Notes under the pieces: model-generated
What the model was told of the DNA's origin: nothing
Database searches by the model: none
Seen by the model: the letters and a program-made list of their open reading frames with translations, nothing else
Program-made: the position numbers and the translations under genes
Origin: Glandiceps talaboti
Taxonomy: Eukaryota > Hemichordata > Enteropneusta > Spengelidae
NCBI RefSeq assembly: GCF_964340395.1
Contig: NC_135553.1
Coordinates: forward strand, 21,992,949-22,056,948
Direction of reading: 5' to 3'
DNA: 64,000 nucleotides
Shown: piece after piece, positions 1-15,343 of the stretch
Position numbering within the stretch: position 1 is the stretch's first letter
How the letters are laid out: every line of letters begins with the position of its first letter

Positions 1-3000
1 CAATCTACATGTATTTTCAATTCATGTAATGATGCAAATTCTTCATCGCAAATGAATACCCATACCGATAAATATAAGTACATGTATTACTTGTAATTAC
101 TAAAATGGTCAGTTCACAAGGCTGTTTGCTGTTTCTGTATGTAGTAAAAAACCATGGGAACCATTACCTTCATTACCCTTGATAAAGGAAATAAGTTAAA
201 CTCTTGTGTAAATCTTGAACTAATGGTTTGTATATACATTTATCTTTGGATTACCCTGACAGCAATCTTAAAGTACATTACAATCCCTGCAGTGGTAAAC
301 ATCTAGTACTTGTACATGTGTAGAATGTTTGATTGGGTCATTGGGGTTATCAACAAACATGTACATGTATAACACACAGACCTCAACATTAGTATGGACA
401 CTAGCTGTGTTTTCTCAGGTCAATTGATTCAACCACTATTAAACTTATTGCAAACATCACAAACTGTGACATCAGATACAGTAGTGTAAAATGTAATGTC
501 AAATGTGATGTGATTGATTTTTTTATGAAATCGACACTCTTGAACTCACAATTATGAAAATCACACCACTGACATAATAATGTACTGACATAATTATGTA
601 ATTCTATATGCAATGCTTTGTTTAATATAGATTTGCAGACAGCAAGTAATATATACATGTCAATCATAATTGTTTGCTATCACTTACTTCTAAGCATTCT
701 CAATCAATCTATTTCAAAATTTCAAGGTCAATGAAAGTGTTTCACGAATCATATTTTTTAAGCCAAGAAAATTTAGAAAATATAAATGTGTGGTGAGAGT
801 AATGCTGACCAGTATGAGTGTGTATGAGATAGTGTGTTTAATGATGGGATCAATACTGAAGTATACATGTATACATGTATGTGTACTACCATAACCTTTT
901 TGAATTGTTTGTGGCAATAATTTTTGGTCTGTATTTTTTGTTTCACAGTGTCTATATATGTACATGTACCCTTTCTTCTTGTAATACATGTATATGTATG
1001 TACCAGAGATTACTTTCACCAGTGTGCGCGAATATACATGCGTACCCAACACTTGCACTTGTGCATCATAGGGTTCTGTCACAATATTTACTGGCAGGTA
1101 TATCAAGATTAAAAGAAGACTGAAATACCATTACCAAGCTTGAAATACTTAGTCTAGTAAATACAAGATTTGAATTTTTCAAGAAATACATGTACATGTA
1201 TATATATATATACGGAAAGTTTATCAAACTGTGATTGAAAAAACATCTTTTGTGATCTGTAACTACATTGTATAGTTCTGATGAATCATCAAGTTTCAGT
1301 AAAATAAAAGTAGAACAACAGACAGATGTAGGTAACTAAGGTTGCAAAAGTTGTGTGGTACAACAAATGATGTATGAACAATTACACCAATGCTGCCAAC
1401 ATAACTATGACATAAGAGCAAAAATATGCACTGTATTGTACGATAATGTATGCTGTGCACACATCTTGTTATGTGAACAATAATATGTACATTACACTTA
1501 CATTCCACATGATACCAGAGGCAAGAATAATTGGTTCAAAACGTATTTCAAACTGTACCACTGCAACAATTTTTAAGACTCAAAATACATTCCTTTTCCC
1601 CGGTCCCTGAGTAAATTTATTTTTAATAACATACTACTACACATATTTATTCCACATGTACGGTACTGTTGTACATGTATTTCATTTCTGGAATACAAAT
1701 CTGCATCACATCATTGTTCATGTATTATATGTACTTTTTCCTGGGTATGGAACTGGGTTGTTGTTTTTTTGTATTAATGAAATTTCAATATTATATTTGA
1801 TAATAGACTGATTATTAATTGCAAAGATACTCAGCCTGTACACTAGTCTATAGTGCTATCCTTCTGCATTCAATCTTAAGATCTCTAAGGGTTAGACTAG
1901 AGATGACTTGATACCCACTTTGGCTGGCATCCAGACTACCAGTACAATTGCAGTGTTGCATGTATGCCACACTCAAGTCTGGAGAGCTTGGATTCCAGAC
2001 TACATGTTCATATACAAAATATACATGTATGGTGGTAGAGAGAGAAATCTGTACATCTATCCAATCCATGTGTCTACATCTTAGAAGCTGAGCAAGGAAT
2101 TACATGTTTTATCAATCTCAGACAATTTGTATGCATGTCTGACAAATCAATAAACAGTTTTCTACACAATTCTGTAGCTTTTGAAGTCTACATGTGTACA
2201 CTGAAACAGTGATATCTCTAGAATAAAGTATATTTAATGATGCCCATGGACCACAATCAAGTAGGTACTTATATCTCTGAAACAGTCTGAAATACAAATC
2301 TTACATGCCTATATCTGATGCATCATGAGCAAGGACTATGTTTAATACAGCTATGGAACTATGGTATTTGCATGCAGGTCTAGTAAATCAATAAACAAGT
2401 TTTATAGACATATCTGTCTCTGACAGCTTTTCTACATTCCTGTGTCAAAGCATTCATCCATATATTATAAATAGAATATACATGTAGAATATTTTAACCA
2501 CGCCATGTTTTATAAACACACTGGATGTGCTTACATGTATCTAAACTCTCCAAATGCATAGTAGAATGATTATGCACTAAAACTATAAATATTTCCGTAT
2601 CTGAGAGGGAAAAGACAGTAATTTTGTGCTGTATTGCGATTACAAAGGTTCCATCATCAGAATGCATATGTACATGTACATTTGTAAATTCTCACGTTCA
2701 GCTGAAACTTGTGAGATAATCCAAGTGTTCATAAATCACCCTTGTTCAAGGTGGTTTCTGTCACATGGTGTAATTGCCTGACTTTGCTTTCACTCTCAAT
2801 GTCTCTGTGGCATACAGGACTAATAGACCTGCTTCAATTTTCATAAATTACCCAGTATCTAACCTTCCATCTGCACGGGATGTAGAAAACGGTTATATGG
2901 ATGGATGACCAGATAAGCCGAGTACTGTTATTATACATGTATTGTATACTGTATTGTATACACCAATAATACCATGTGTTGGTCACATGAAATCTACATA

Positions 3001-5329
3001 TGCATATTATGTACTTGTATACATGTATGACTGCATGTACAAATGTACATTTTGTAGTAACAGTGTAGTCTGTATTTTGGGTTTAGGATTATTGAGAATT
3101 ACTATGAAGAGGGCCGAAATGTCTAGACTGTAAAACTGCTGAATAAATGAACTGAATCAGATTTCAAAAGACCTTACTCACAAGTTAAGGACTATCTCAC
3201 CTACATGTAAATTAGCATATTATAGAGAAGCAGACTACAATCGTATGTTGATGAACCTTTATAACACAATTCAGCTCAAGAATCCCTTTCTATTATTCAC
3301 CTGGGCTAGCCTGATCATAACATACATTGTACACACACATGTAAAGGGTTGTGCAGGTATCCATCCTTCCAGTTACTAACACATGGATGTACACGTATAC
3401 ATGCTAGTGATGTGTTACAGCCAGGACTGGTGTTACAAGCATAGCTGCAGTAACTGTAGCATTTGTTGTGATTTTGAGTTTTTTTCTTGTTTTGTGCTTT
3501 TCGTCAGTTCTGATGCAGTTGGAAGCAAACACTACAATTCTTATAACATTATCACAAATAGACGGAAAGGATTCAGATCTGATTTGAAAAGTTGGGTGGA
3601 TTTTTCTGCTACATGTATATTACACCTTACATGTACACAGTGTACCTGCCAAAAAATCGAACCTTTCCGAACTCCAACATCAATTATGGAGCCTTCAAGA
3701 CCCAAGAAATGTTCAGAGGTACCGCAATCCTGTCAAAATCGGGAAAGAAGTAACACATTCGGTGACATGCAGCATAATTTCAAATGCATAGTACGCTGAC
3801 ATCTCACTCATATTTTCAGCGTGATCTCGTCTATTTGAGTTTGCCCTACAGGAATTGTACCATTTGCTTTGAGACAAACATTGGAACATAAAGAGCACAA
3901 AACAAAAGAAAAAACCCTCAAGTTAAAATCACAACAAACGTTACACATTATTGCAGCTACATGTACAGTGTTGGCACTGAACTAGCCTAATAAATACTAG
4001 CAATGGGAAAGTGATTCTTTGGTTGTACTAATTTAAAGGTTGTAGGTGTGGATGTTAATATACACATTTGTAATAATACCAAAATTCAAAATTTCTGAAT
4101 TTATTAAGAGATTAAAATTTGTGTAATACATGTCATGACTGTCTCTTTCATCAGGTTACATGATAGCAAATTCTATCTTAGAAAAAATCAGCTGTAGCTG
4201 TAACATGCGTTGTAAGACACTTCAAACCCAAAATACAGACTCCATGAGTCTATTATCTTTCCCAAAAGCAACATTCCATCATCTGTCAATCAAATGCTGA
4301 CATGGATTGTTTAGTGCCATGGCTGCCCTTTAAAGTTCAAAGGATTTACCTGAGAACAATTCTCCATGTAAATATGTGTGTGTTTGGTCATTCCTATGGC
4401 CTGTTCTGTGTCTGCGCTTGTAACTTGTATTTGAGGCCAAACAAAGCACCTAGTAAAGAAGGAATGTGCTACTGTTTATTGAACACTGATTGACAATTGG
4501 ATTGACCAAATTTAGCCATTCACTAAATACTGGTGTAAAAGATACCACTATGCACTATGTAAACTGACCATGTCTTTTCACTACATGGTACATGTTATAT
4601 AGTCTACAGCTCACAATGTACACTATACTAGCTTACAAAACTGTACAATTTCATTTCAAAACAGTCTACATTAAACGTGGCTGTAAAATTCTAAACACTT
4701 CATTCATGCAGCTGTTGTGCTGTAAAACTTTTCTTTTTACAATGTACTCAGTTATAGTATACACTTTATTTGTTATTATACTTGAGGTAGAATGAACCCG
4801 GTAGGTGAGGTCTTCTTTACTTTGCTTTGTGAAAATGTACAAAAATAGAAAAATGACAGAAAATGTATTCTTTCACTTCAAAATAGCCAATAAGACTTGA
4901 ATTTAAAAACAAACAAAGACAAATCTGATGTTGTCCCTGTATCCATTTACAATGTCTGCAAAATCCATTACATTGTTCCAGCAAACTTTTTTTCATATCT
5001 CCCAAAGACTGTTTCAGAGATAAAAGAGTGTTCATTTACAAGTTAGAATTGGGTTCATTGTTCTACTCAGGAAATTCTCCCAGGATACTAGGCCATTAGT
5101 GTAACAATAGGTTTTGTTGTTATGTAAATTTAGTCATTTGTTATTCATCCCTATAAACAGCATTCAGAAGGCAATGGAATATTTTAAAGAAAAAACATTT
5201 ACAGACCTCCAAATAATTCTATGATATAATACTACAATTGTTGATTTAGCAATGAGTACTTTTTTTATCACATATCTAATGCAGCAAAGGATTTGCCACA
5301 TTTTTTTGAAAATTCATGGAAACGTTCAA

Positions 5330-5465
5330 CATTAAATGTTGACAAAAAGTGTTTTGTCAAAATTGTTTTCTAGTTTCATGGAACAATCGAAGAACAAGAG
5401 TTGAAAAGATATGTTTTGATAAAATTGTTTTCCGACTTCATTGAACCATTAGACAACGTGTTGAC
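5330..5465. repeat. Divergent two-copy tandem duplication, about 70 bp unit
   Basis: Two adjacent related units are visible. Both contain GTTTTGT/ATAAAATTGTTTTC, followed by a TTCAT(G/T)GAAC segment and an A-rich stretch ending in GTTGA. They are diverged and non-coding. Confidence 0.5.
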
Positions 5466-7424
5466 AATATATGAGAGTGACTCTACCTTGTCAACAATAC
5501 TGTGAGTCATCACATATTACAACATACCTGATCACAATGACTGGCCTATGTTTAGTTTACTCATTCAAAGGTCAGAACATAAATAGACAAACAATTCAAA
5601 AACTGAACAGTATAGTCAGGTCACATACAAAAAAAAATGCTACTCTGGCGCTACTCAACATTTTAGTTTGTGCATAGCACACAAACTTAAAATACAAGTG
5701 TTATGTTATTCTGGCAGTAGTGTATGGTATTGTTTAAGAATCCCTTTCTAACTGGGCTAACATCAGACTGTAGACATTAAATTTAGTACCTTAGAAACAC
5801 CAGACTGGTACTACCGGTACACCATAACTACCTCACCTGCATGTACATGTACATGTGTGAGTACAACTCCTACAGTATAGAGATAGCACCACCAGTATAC
5901 CCAGTGTAAACATCAGACTGACACCAAGCAAGCAAATTGGAAAGGTACTCTTCAGCATAAACATGTACAGCTGCCCAACATCGAGATTAAAAGTGAATTA
6001 CTTACTTTTGTTCGTAAGTGCAGGTTGAAATCTTTTCACCTAAAATGTGTACTTTGTAACCTTAACCATACTATTATCCACTGATTATTAATACTCAAAT
6101 TTCACTTAATCAGTGGTATTAGGAAATAAGCAAACATGTCTTTGTTTGATGCCAGAAAGTAGGACTGGACGCTTGAATCTCACAAAAACAACACCTTTTC
6201 TATCAAAGTCACTTCTGTGACAATCACAGGTGATGCTAACAATAGGAAGGTGTACATATAGTGCATGAGTAAGAAGGAAAATGAATTCAAATGTGAAGTC
6301 CTTTTTTTAAAAGTGAAAAGCTTTTGTGACCACACCTGCATAACAATTACATGTATGTGTCAGGATAATTTTTTGTAAGCAGATTTCAAATACAACCTAT
6401 GAGAATTGATAACATTAGTTTGTGTTTTGAGGCAAACAACCAAGACTCAAAACAAAGAAGATTGACCCTAAAGTGTACAGTACATTACCAACATGTCTGT
6501 TGAACTACATGTACATGTATGGAGATAAAGCCCTGGTACAAATGTACATGTGGCTGTAACTGAAACTAACTTTCTTCTCAAACTTTTTGTTTTTATTTTT
6601 TATTTATTTATATTATACTTATTTAGCATGTAATACCTAGAATGATCTAAAGCTGTTGACATCCCATAAATTTATCAGTTGTTGATAAACAAAGACCTCT
6701 TTCAAAACAGTTTACTGTTTTTTTTGTCATTTGCTGACAAACAAGTACCTCTCTGTCTTTCTGAACCGTTACTCAGTCATAATACTGTCAAGCCAGTATA
6801 AATGTAGATGTACACCATCATCAACAACTAGTACAATGAGCAGAGAATCTTGCCCAGAAACCTTGCTTTAGTGGCTTGAAAATGTCATTTGCAAAGACAG
6901 TATTTTGACTCAGATAGCCAAGTCTCCAGGTTAGAGAGATTATTCAGAATGATTGAATGGTGACATGTAAAAATTTGGGGTATTCTGAAACACTGCAAAA
7001 TTATTGTTTTTAAGTGGTGAAAAATTACTTCTACTTGGGCTGTAAGTAACATGTAACATGTTACATGTTATATAGTAGAAATGGGACCATTTTATTTGTA
7101 ACTATATGTTACTACATATGTACACTAATAAGTACAATTTTACAATTACATGACTCTTTGTTGCCAAAACATCAATTTAAAAGGCTGATAATATTACAGA
7201 TGATAGCTTCCTATTTGGTATAATCTAATACACTGTAGAGATCATACCAAATGCTAAATTACTCCCGTAAATACAACATACAATGCACTGCTAGGGGATT
7301 TAATATGTAATCCAATACCAAATAATTATTTTGTGATGAAATTTGAGATACATGTACATGAATTTCAATAACAATGCAGAGTCACAATACTCTATTCACA
7401 GAGAAATGAACCATGACAACACAG

Positions 7425-7580
7425 TCAGTATTAAGAAGTGAAGCCCAAACACAGTCACTGAGAACTGCACATTGAGAATTCACTAAGAAGTGAAGTCGAA
7501 ACACAGTCACTGAGAGCAGTCACAGAGATCTGAACACAGTTACTCACGACTCACTGAGAGCTGAAGTTGACACAGTCACT
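7425..7580. repeat. Degenerate tandem repeat with ACACAGTCACTGAGA core
   Basis: The motif ACACAGTCACTGAGA and variants of it, spaced by GAAGTGAAG-type segments, recur about five times with irregular spacing. It reads as an old degenerate minisatellite in the inferred RAB40 intron. Confidence 0.55.
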
Positions 7581-10500
7581 AATTTGTTCGAAACAAAGAA
7601 CAGAAATCTAGAAAATGATCAATATATAGATGATAACGAGAGATCTTTGAACAAGATTTTTGGGGGGTTGGGTTGGGGTTTCATTGTCAAGATTGACATC
7701 TGAGAAACAAAGCATGCAAGTTTCATCCAACATGTTGGCATGGTACAAACTCAAGGATATGCATGTCATTTATAAAGCATACGAATCAAATGAAATGTAG
7801 ATATATTATTTAACATTATATTTTTGTCGGCTTGAAAATTCTACAATTTCAGTGCATACGAAAAACATAGAATTCAAAAACTGACAGATTCATGGGTATA
7901 CACAGTGATAGTCTATGACAATGTTGAATGCTAAATACATGCATTACTCAATCACAAATATGACATAGACAACAACATGTAAATTTGGCACAGGGCCAAG
8001 AATTGGTGAAATGGCACCATGCTTGACAATTAGACAGGGCAATGGCTTTAAATTACACGGCATTTATATACCACATTTCCCACTATGTACTGTTACTAGC
8101 AAGTGACTGAGTTGGTGTTCATCTACATCCGTACATGTACATTACTGTAATTGTAGACTGCTCGAAACAAATAAAAAAAAAAAATTATAACATATTCCAT
8201 AAATGAAGACAAAAAAATGTGCAAATAATATATGTGGAAATAAAATGTATTGGGAAGGTTGGAGAACTGAAGTGTCAAGCCTCATTGCTTATATGTTTAT
8301 AGATTATATACTCTATGGGTTTCTTCTCTCTGTGAGATTGTTCACAGTGACCTTAATTTTTAGGATCAATAGACAAGAATAGCACCGTTCACTTGTTTTA
8401 CCTTTTTGTGTAGTAAAGACGTATTTTATGTGATAATACCACATATAATCTGTTACAGTTGAAGATCCACAATCTGTGTATCTGTGGAGTAGTACATGTA
8501 GTCCCCGGTATTGATCACATGCAGATTTCTCCAAGGTACAGTCTACCATGGATGTATTAGTCTCACTAATGCATCCATGAGTCTACATACAGGTATAATA
8601 TAGCAGCAGCTAGACTTTCCTTTTGTGGTAGAAAGGAAGACATGTTAATATACAGTTTCTTTGGGTTATGGCCATGTATTCTTTTATTTCAACCACTGTC
8701 ACTGAATCTGCCATGCTATATGTCCCCCTCTCCTCTGCCAAGCACACAGAATCAATGTAACCTTCTATTCATGTATGCACTTGAAATAACTCAAAAAACC
8801 GATATTGTCGAATAATATACACAATATTTCTTTCTTTCTGATTTCATTCATTTTACCCTGCTGTTATACTAGTAATCACAGAATCACAGAGTGGACATCT
8901 CAAGGTTGTGATCGGCAATCTGCATTTTATGAGCCCTTGCCAAAACTGCCCACTTCCTGCTGGTGACCTTTGCTGAAAGTGACTTCACAGAATGTACCCA
9001 TGTATACTTTTCACATGTAAATCACCACAAATTACAGACTCCATACTGTCTGTGTGGGATATTCGGAACCAAAACAACAAACAAGGTTACAAGTGTTTAT
9101 TCTAGATATATGATAACAGATAAAAGTCTAAGCTACCATCCATCAACACCTATCTGTCTGTCGGTGGAGGGTCTATGGTCTGTCCATGTGTTCAAGCAGA
9201 GACAAAAGTAACTTGAATTCAGCACACTCCCAGGCCAGAGGCTACCCTTTGTGGGAGGCACCATACTTAGGCTTGTTTTGTACATAATTTTCAGGTTGGC
9301 CCTAATGATAATTTATCATGTAAATTTTCTGTATTTAGACTTAATAAATCACACAGTGGCCAATTTACACCCTATTATTGTCATAATTACATAGGACTGA
9401 CCAAAACAATGGTATCTCTAGATTGCAATTATGCACTATGTACAGCATTGAGTTCTGTGTCCAACTCAATCATCAATGCACACAGATCTGACAAAACTAC
9501 AATGTAAGTTCAAGCCTTAAAGGGAATTCCTGCCTGCCCACTGAGGCTTAAGGAATATACTTACAGTATCCCATTTTCCCTGCTTTCAAAGTGATGCTGT
9601 TACTGTAACAATACAACTCCAGTCTACATGATGTATAACAATAGTATTTTCCTCTGACTGTAAAGTGTAACAGAACATAAATACTGGCTGTGGACAGAGA
9701 ATTTCTGAAATCGATCAAAACATTTGGTTCTGAAGGTTGGATTTCATTAGAAAGATTTCCATCTCAATATAAATTATTCAAAATATAAGCATACTAATTA
9801 ATGTTAAGTACTATAGTTGTACTTTTTATGATATTATCAACTATCATGATCAATTAATGTGTATCTTTTCATCAGGTATAACATTTGATTACAACAGACA
9901 AACACAAGTTAATGAAAATGCGTACTCACAAACCTGTCAATTTTCAACCAGCTACACGTGTACATGTAATGATATATGGAATTTATTGTGCAGTTCATCA
10001 AATGGAGATCAAACAATATCAAATTACATGTACATGTATAAATGGTACCATATACAAATGTACCCTGTGATGTCATGAAACCATGATTTGGTGTAAATCT
10101 CTGGAACACAATGTTAACTCAAGTTACCCCCAGGAGCTTTAACACTTACAGTGACTAGTGAGAATGCTAAGCTGAGTGTATTAAGACACTTGCACTTTAG
10201 TATATACAAATGTATACATGTACATTATTTACATGTAGCACATGTACTGGGAAGACAAGGCTTTAACCTACATTTGTATTTATAGCAAAGATGTCTATGG
10301 TTGCAGTGTTACACTGTGTATAGTGTATATGATCAGGAAACTTCTCAAAATTGCACGCTTTGAAGTTTGGGTAATGTGATTCATGACAAATAAAATACAG
10401 AAACTTTTAAGAAAACAATATCTGGTTTATTTTATCATTCCGAATACTCTGGGAAATATTATTATAAAATATACATGTACATCTAAATTTGAACACAGTT

Positions 10501-11019
10501 CTATCCAAACACACTATGCAAATAATATGATGGGTACATGTTACATGTATGTCAGGATTCTCCTCAGGCCATTTTAGGACTACCTAAATAGTTGGTTACA
10601 TCCTGTGATTTACTCAACAATGATATGAATAATGATTATAAAACAAATATGTAAAACGTTTAGAAATGTGCACATACAAAATGTAAGTGAAGTCATACTT
10701 AGTTCTACCATAGACCCTACACCAACGTTCCATATTTACTACTCAATGTTGAAGTCAGTCAACAAAACACAGACATACATGTACATGTAGGAAATATTTT
10801 CTGTGATGTTGCGATATGCCTACATTTGTACCTTTACAATGTACTATATAGGGTTCAACTACAAGGACTAATACTATCATTACTTGCAATATTCCACTAT
10901 CCTAACAGACTTTTGGATTTTTTTATTAAAGTACACATGTACATGTACATGTAATTGTAAATGTAAATTTCATCTCTTAGGAGTCTTAGGAAACACTTAG
11001 TTTGGTAGTTGTCTTTTTA

Positions 11020-11214
11020 ATCTTCTGGCTATTGCTACTTTTACATCCTTTGCGTTCATTTCATCACTTTGCTTGTATTTTTACTTCTTTGTATTTTTAA
11101 TGTATATAGTTGTATACTTTTTTATTTCAACATTGTGAGAAGACCCTTTGGCTCAACAGTCTATCAAGTTCAAATAAAGTATAATTATAATAATAATAAT
11201 AATAATAATAATAA
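11020..11214 (+). mobile_element. LINE-like 3' tail ending in (AAT)n
   Basis: A T-rich segment passes through ATTGTGAGAAGACCCTTTGG and a TCAAATAAAG motif into an (AAT)n tract. This arrangement (GAGAAGACCCTTTGG-type sequence, an AATAAA-like signal, then a triplet tail) is typical of 3' UTR ends of non-LTR retrotransposons in invertebrate genomes. No reverse transcriptase frame is present, so this is at most a 5'-truncated copy. A minus-strand tail of the same style is at 57727-57870. Confidence 0.4.
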
Positions 11215-14200
11215 CAGGCAGCTAACAGGTCTTGATCATGCAATGCTATCAGTTATACAACATGTACCAGTATTGTCAGTGTGAAAACTTCAGATTTTTT
11301 TAAAAGGCCAATGAAAGACTTAAATGTAAGATTCTCACATCTCAAACTTTGAAGGGGGCAGGGTAAATGATTTATGATCATTTTGATAGTCTTCAACTCC
11401 ATGTGTAAATGAAAAATTACTTCTCACATATTAGTCTATCTCATTCCTTAATGGGTGTGGTATGGAAGATCTCAGCTCTGACAATGTGATAAAGTAGGGA
11501 AGTATGTGCAACTTTCACCTAAAACATTTATGGGCCAGCTATATTATTGCTACATGTGTACAGATAAAAATGTTGTTACTGTACTTCTCCAAAACATTCA
11601 CTTAGGGGGGAATGATGTTATGAACCCAGTCCATCAGAAAGGTCAGTACAAATGTACCTACATGTACATACAAATTTTATAGTTATACATAATATTTTAA
11701 CATCAAGGTCATTAAAATATGTGTTATTGACATCCTTACAAAAAGTCATTAACCTTGTTGTAGATGAAATAATTGCTATGTCCTGGCTAAAACTGATGAC
11801 TTTATGGCTAGCGTTACCATGACAAAATCACTGATGCATTGCAGTCACGTTTACACTTTTAGCATGCATCATTTCAGATAAAACTCACACACAAATGCAT
11901 CCCTGGTTTGCCAATTCCCTGCAGTAAGACAGACCATATTCTAGTTTTAGTGACATTAACCTTTAATTATTGCACCCCAGAACTGGGGTTGCAGTGTAGA
12001 AAGTAGGTCACACGAGTTTGACTGACATCAATATGATAGCCGAGTACTTAAATGGCAAGAAGATTCCAGAATGAACAATTTTGAATAGCTGAATACTTGA
12101 TAATGTACGGTAAGTACAAAACTGAATATGATACAATAAAGTTTACCATTCCTTAACAGCAAACATTATCCAGTTTACGGTGTCCATTATTTGCAGTAAA
12201 AGGTTCATTCCAGGAAAATAATGTATATAATATCCCTATATAATGGTGACAAACTGGATATTGCCCCTGGCATTTCAACACACAGATTCAATAAACACAT
12301 TCTGATTAGATATTTCAGTTACTTATCATCTCAGCTTAATATGCCAGGGACTATATATTAAAGTCGTTAATTTTCTCATACTTGTTAAAATAAATTTCTA
12401 CAAAGACAAGCTTTTTTGACCTTTGACCTTTGGACGAATACATGCAGTAGCTCACATACCAGTCTCTCAATACATAGATAGGTACACATTTGAGTGGAAC
12501 AAATAATAAACAAGAATGGAGCAGTTTAAAATATTTATCTGATAGCAACATGATATTTTCACGTTCCAAGGGTAGGTGGTGGTAGTCTCACATTCTTATA
12601 TGTTAACAGATACATTCCAAAGATTCTCACATTGACACACTTTTGTCTATGCACGTACAGTTTGAGTTTTATAAAAGCGACACATCTACATCTATCCAGA
12701 CTCCGCTGTTGCACAATGCTATTATTTGTTATCAGCAGTATTACATAAATTTGTGAATGAGTATTGCTGTGTAACATAAACATATACAAATGTACCTACA
12801 TATTTTTTGTATCTAAAAATATTGAAAAGTTCAGAGGCTGAGCAAGACAGGAATACATGTACGGTCAAACAATATTAATTTCACCATAAAACCCAGCTTG
12901 CAAACTAATCTATTATATTTGTTATATGGAAGATGCCTAGTTGTCTTCACTTCCTTTTCCTGGTTAAATAACTTCCAAGTATGTGCATGTGTAATTGTTC
13001 TGAGCACACTTCCTTAAAGCTACACTAGTTGCAACTGCAATGTTTTTTTGAAACTGTTAAAATAGATATAATGTGACTTATTACAACATCATATGTACAC
13101 ATGTACTCTGACCAGTATTTGAATCACCAGTGGGTAACAATTGTGAACATAATGATACAATACAATAACTCAAATTGATTTTTGGGGTTTGGGCCCTAAA
13201 ATTAGCAGCCCCCAACATGGTTGCAATTTTAACATGTTACTGTACTATGTACAGACAAAAATGACCACTAATAAACTAAGATGTAAAATGTCTAATTCTC
13301 ATACTGTTGGTTATCTGATCAAAAAACATTACACTCCTGATACAGAAACAGTACAGCTTTAAAACATGTACACCAAAACAGTTACTGTTAGAATCTAGGA
13401 TGTCATTTCATATTGATTATTTGTCATATTTCAACTTCACAGAAACTCATCTTCGTCATTTTGGGATGTAAACTAAAAATAACCTGTGATGTACAATGTA
13501 CATGCACTTAGACTAAGAGCAACATCCTTGAAGTGTGTCAGCAGTAGATCCAGTACAATATGGTTTGGCAAGTGTCCCTATAGTGTAAACTAACACTCAA
13601 AGTGAAAATTTATCTGCAAGAAATGGCATGCCTGATAACTCTTGCCATTGCTAGGCCTTGACACTGCTGATCTCTTCACAATCTGAAGAACATTGAAATG
13701 AATCATATACAATGTACAACAGTAAGAGATCTGACGCAATTTGCAAGTCACACAAAGCACTTTTCATTACAAATGATTTTAAAAAATGTTTGAAAAACAA
13801 CATCTTCCTAAATTTTGGTGACCACACTATCACCGAGTCCCCTACAGTTACCATATGTGATAAAATCATACATTGGATAAGACTGTCTACAAGTACATAT
13901 GCGAGCATTATTTGAAGTTCACTGGGGCCAAAGTGTGTCAGACAGAACATCCTAAAACATGATTGACACTGTAATTAGAAGATTCTGACACACTGCCAAT
14001 CAGAATTTGGGTAGTATTCAGCTACATTTATATTGTCCAAAAGTCTTGTTTTAACTTTGGGTATTATTTATTATATATAATATTAATCTCATAGACAGCC
14101 TGACATGATGATATTGGAAACAAATGTTATGTGTTTCTGAGTGTAAACATAAACTCATTTTGACAAACTCAGTCTTTTTTGATAACACATAATATGATAA

Positions 14201-15343
14201 TTCATTTATTTTTGCTACATCATACATGTGCAATGTATGTACAAGTATTTTTAAGTTTTGCGGATCCCACATTTATCATATCATTTTGGACATGCCCAGA
14301 TAATACTTTTGTCAATTGTATTTATAGGGTTTGGACTAGATTAGCTGCAAAACAACTATTTTTGTTCCTCCTTTACTGTTGGATATTGATATACATATTT
14401 ATCCTGACTAGCAAATGTATTTGTAAATTGTGTAATTATTATAGATTGTTGGGAATAAATTATTGTTATTTAAATGAATTATGAGTGATCATAAAAACTT
14501 GAGTTTGGGATAAATATAAAGAATTATAAATAATTCATGACGAAAAATACTGTTTTACTGTTAGCATATTATTTTAACAAATAAAAACATAAATTAAAAG
14601 GTTGGGATATCTTTGAAGTTTCTGTCAAGAAAATAAAGCAAACGGTTGTACCACTATCTATGGTTGTACAGATACATTTTTTTTTCTTTCTTCAAAGAAT
14701 AAGAAAGGGTGCATACTGTAAAGAATCACTGCATTATTAGTCCAACAGCACGCTGTGTGTGCTGCTACCAATGCCCGTACAATACAATGTGCCAGTTTGC
14801 AGCTGTCATTCTACTGTTGTCACTTCATTGTCAACTATGTTTATTCTTCAACCAAACAACTCAAAAGTGTGGAATAACAGACCAGGTGAGAGTAGAAGCT
14901 TCTGACATTTTAGCACGTCCAGTGGGTAGAACAACAACCATTTCATCTCCAACGGTTAAAGATCACTCTATTATGGTATGTTTGTCAAAATCGTGGCTTT
15001 CAACATACATTAGAACCACTAATTATTGTGCACTTGCTAAACGAGACACAAATAGTGAATGGATATGCTGTATGGTGGTACATGTATATATATTACGCAC
15101 TTTCATGTAACTACGACGACACAGGAGTTATTCCAGTTTTCGCCCTTCGTCTCGTGTACTGTTTTGATACTAAATTCAGGTTAAAATTGTTTGCTATACA
15201 GGGGTCACTTTCTGTCACAGCAATTCCCTGAAAATTGGAACGTGAAGTGAGCGACGATACTTCTCGATGTGCACCATTCCAAAAATGCGGAAGGAGTTAT
15301 CATCGTGTGCATGACTGCCCTAAGCAAAAACAAATTTACTCAC

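Larger units (their letters stand above)
1..15343 (-). other. RAB40 intron 1 (inferred), non-coding and repeat-bearing
   Basis: This stretch lies downstream of the donor of RAB40 coding exon 1 on the minus strand and is most simply its first intron, continuing past the left edge. I looked on the minus strand for later RAB40 exons (the DTSGQGRF switch region, the YDITNRWSFDG segment, the SOCS box) and recognised none. It is AT-rich with many TACATGTA palindromes. Degenerate tandem duplications occur near 5330-5465 and 7430-7580, and a LINE-like 3' tail sits at about 11020-11214. The open frames within it show no protein-like composition or splice context. Confidence 0.5.

Noticed and set aside
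714-1106. 130-codon minus-strand open frame
   Set aside because: Composition follows the TACATGTA-rich background, with no recognisable domain and no RAB40 similarity.
8880-9000. Minus-strand segment with a short protein-like run (KWAVLARAHKMQIADHNLEM)
   Set aside because: It does not match RAB40 and lacks clear splice sites at both ends, so it is probably chance.
14709-15231. Plus-strand open frames just right of the RAB40 intron start
   Set aside because: No domain, no start context and no splice partner; they lie in the RAB40 intron and near the promoter region.
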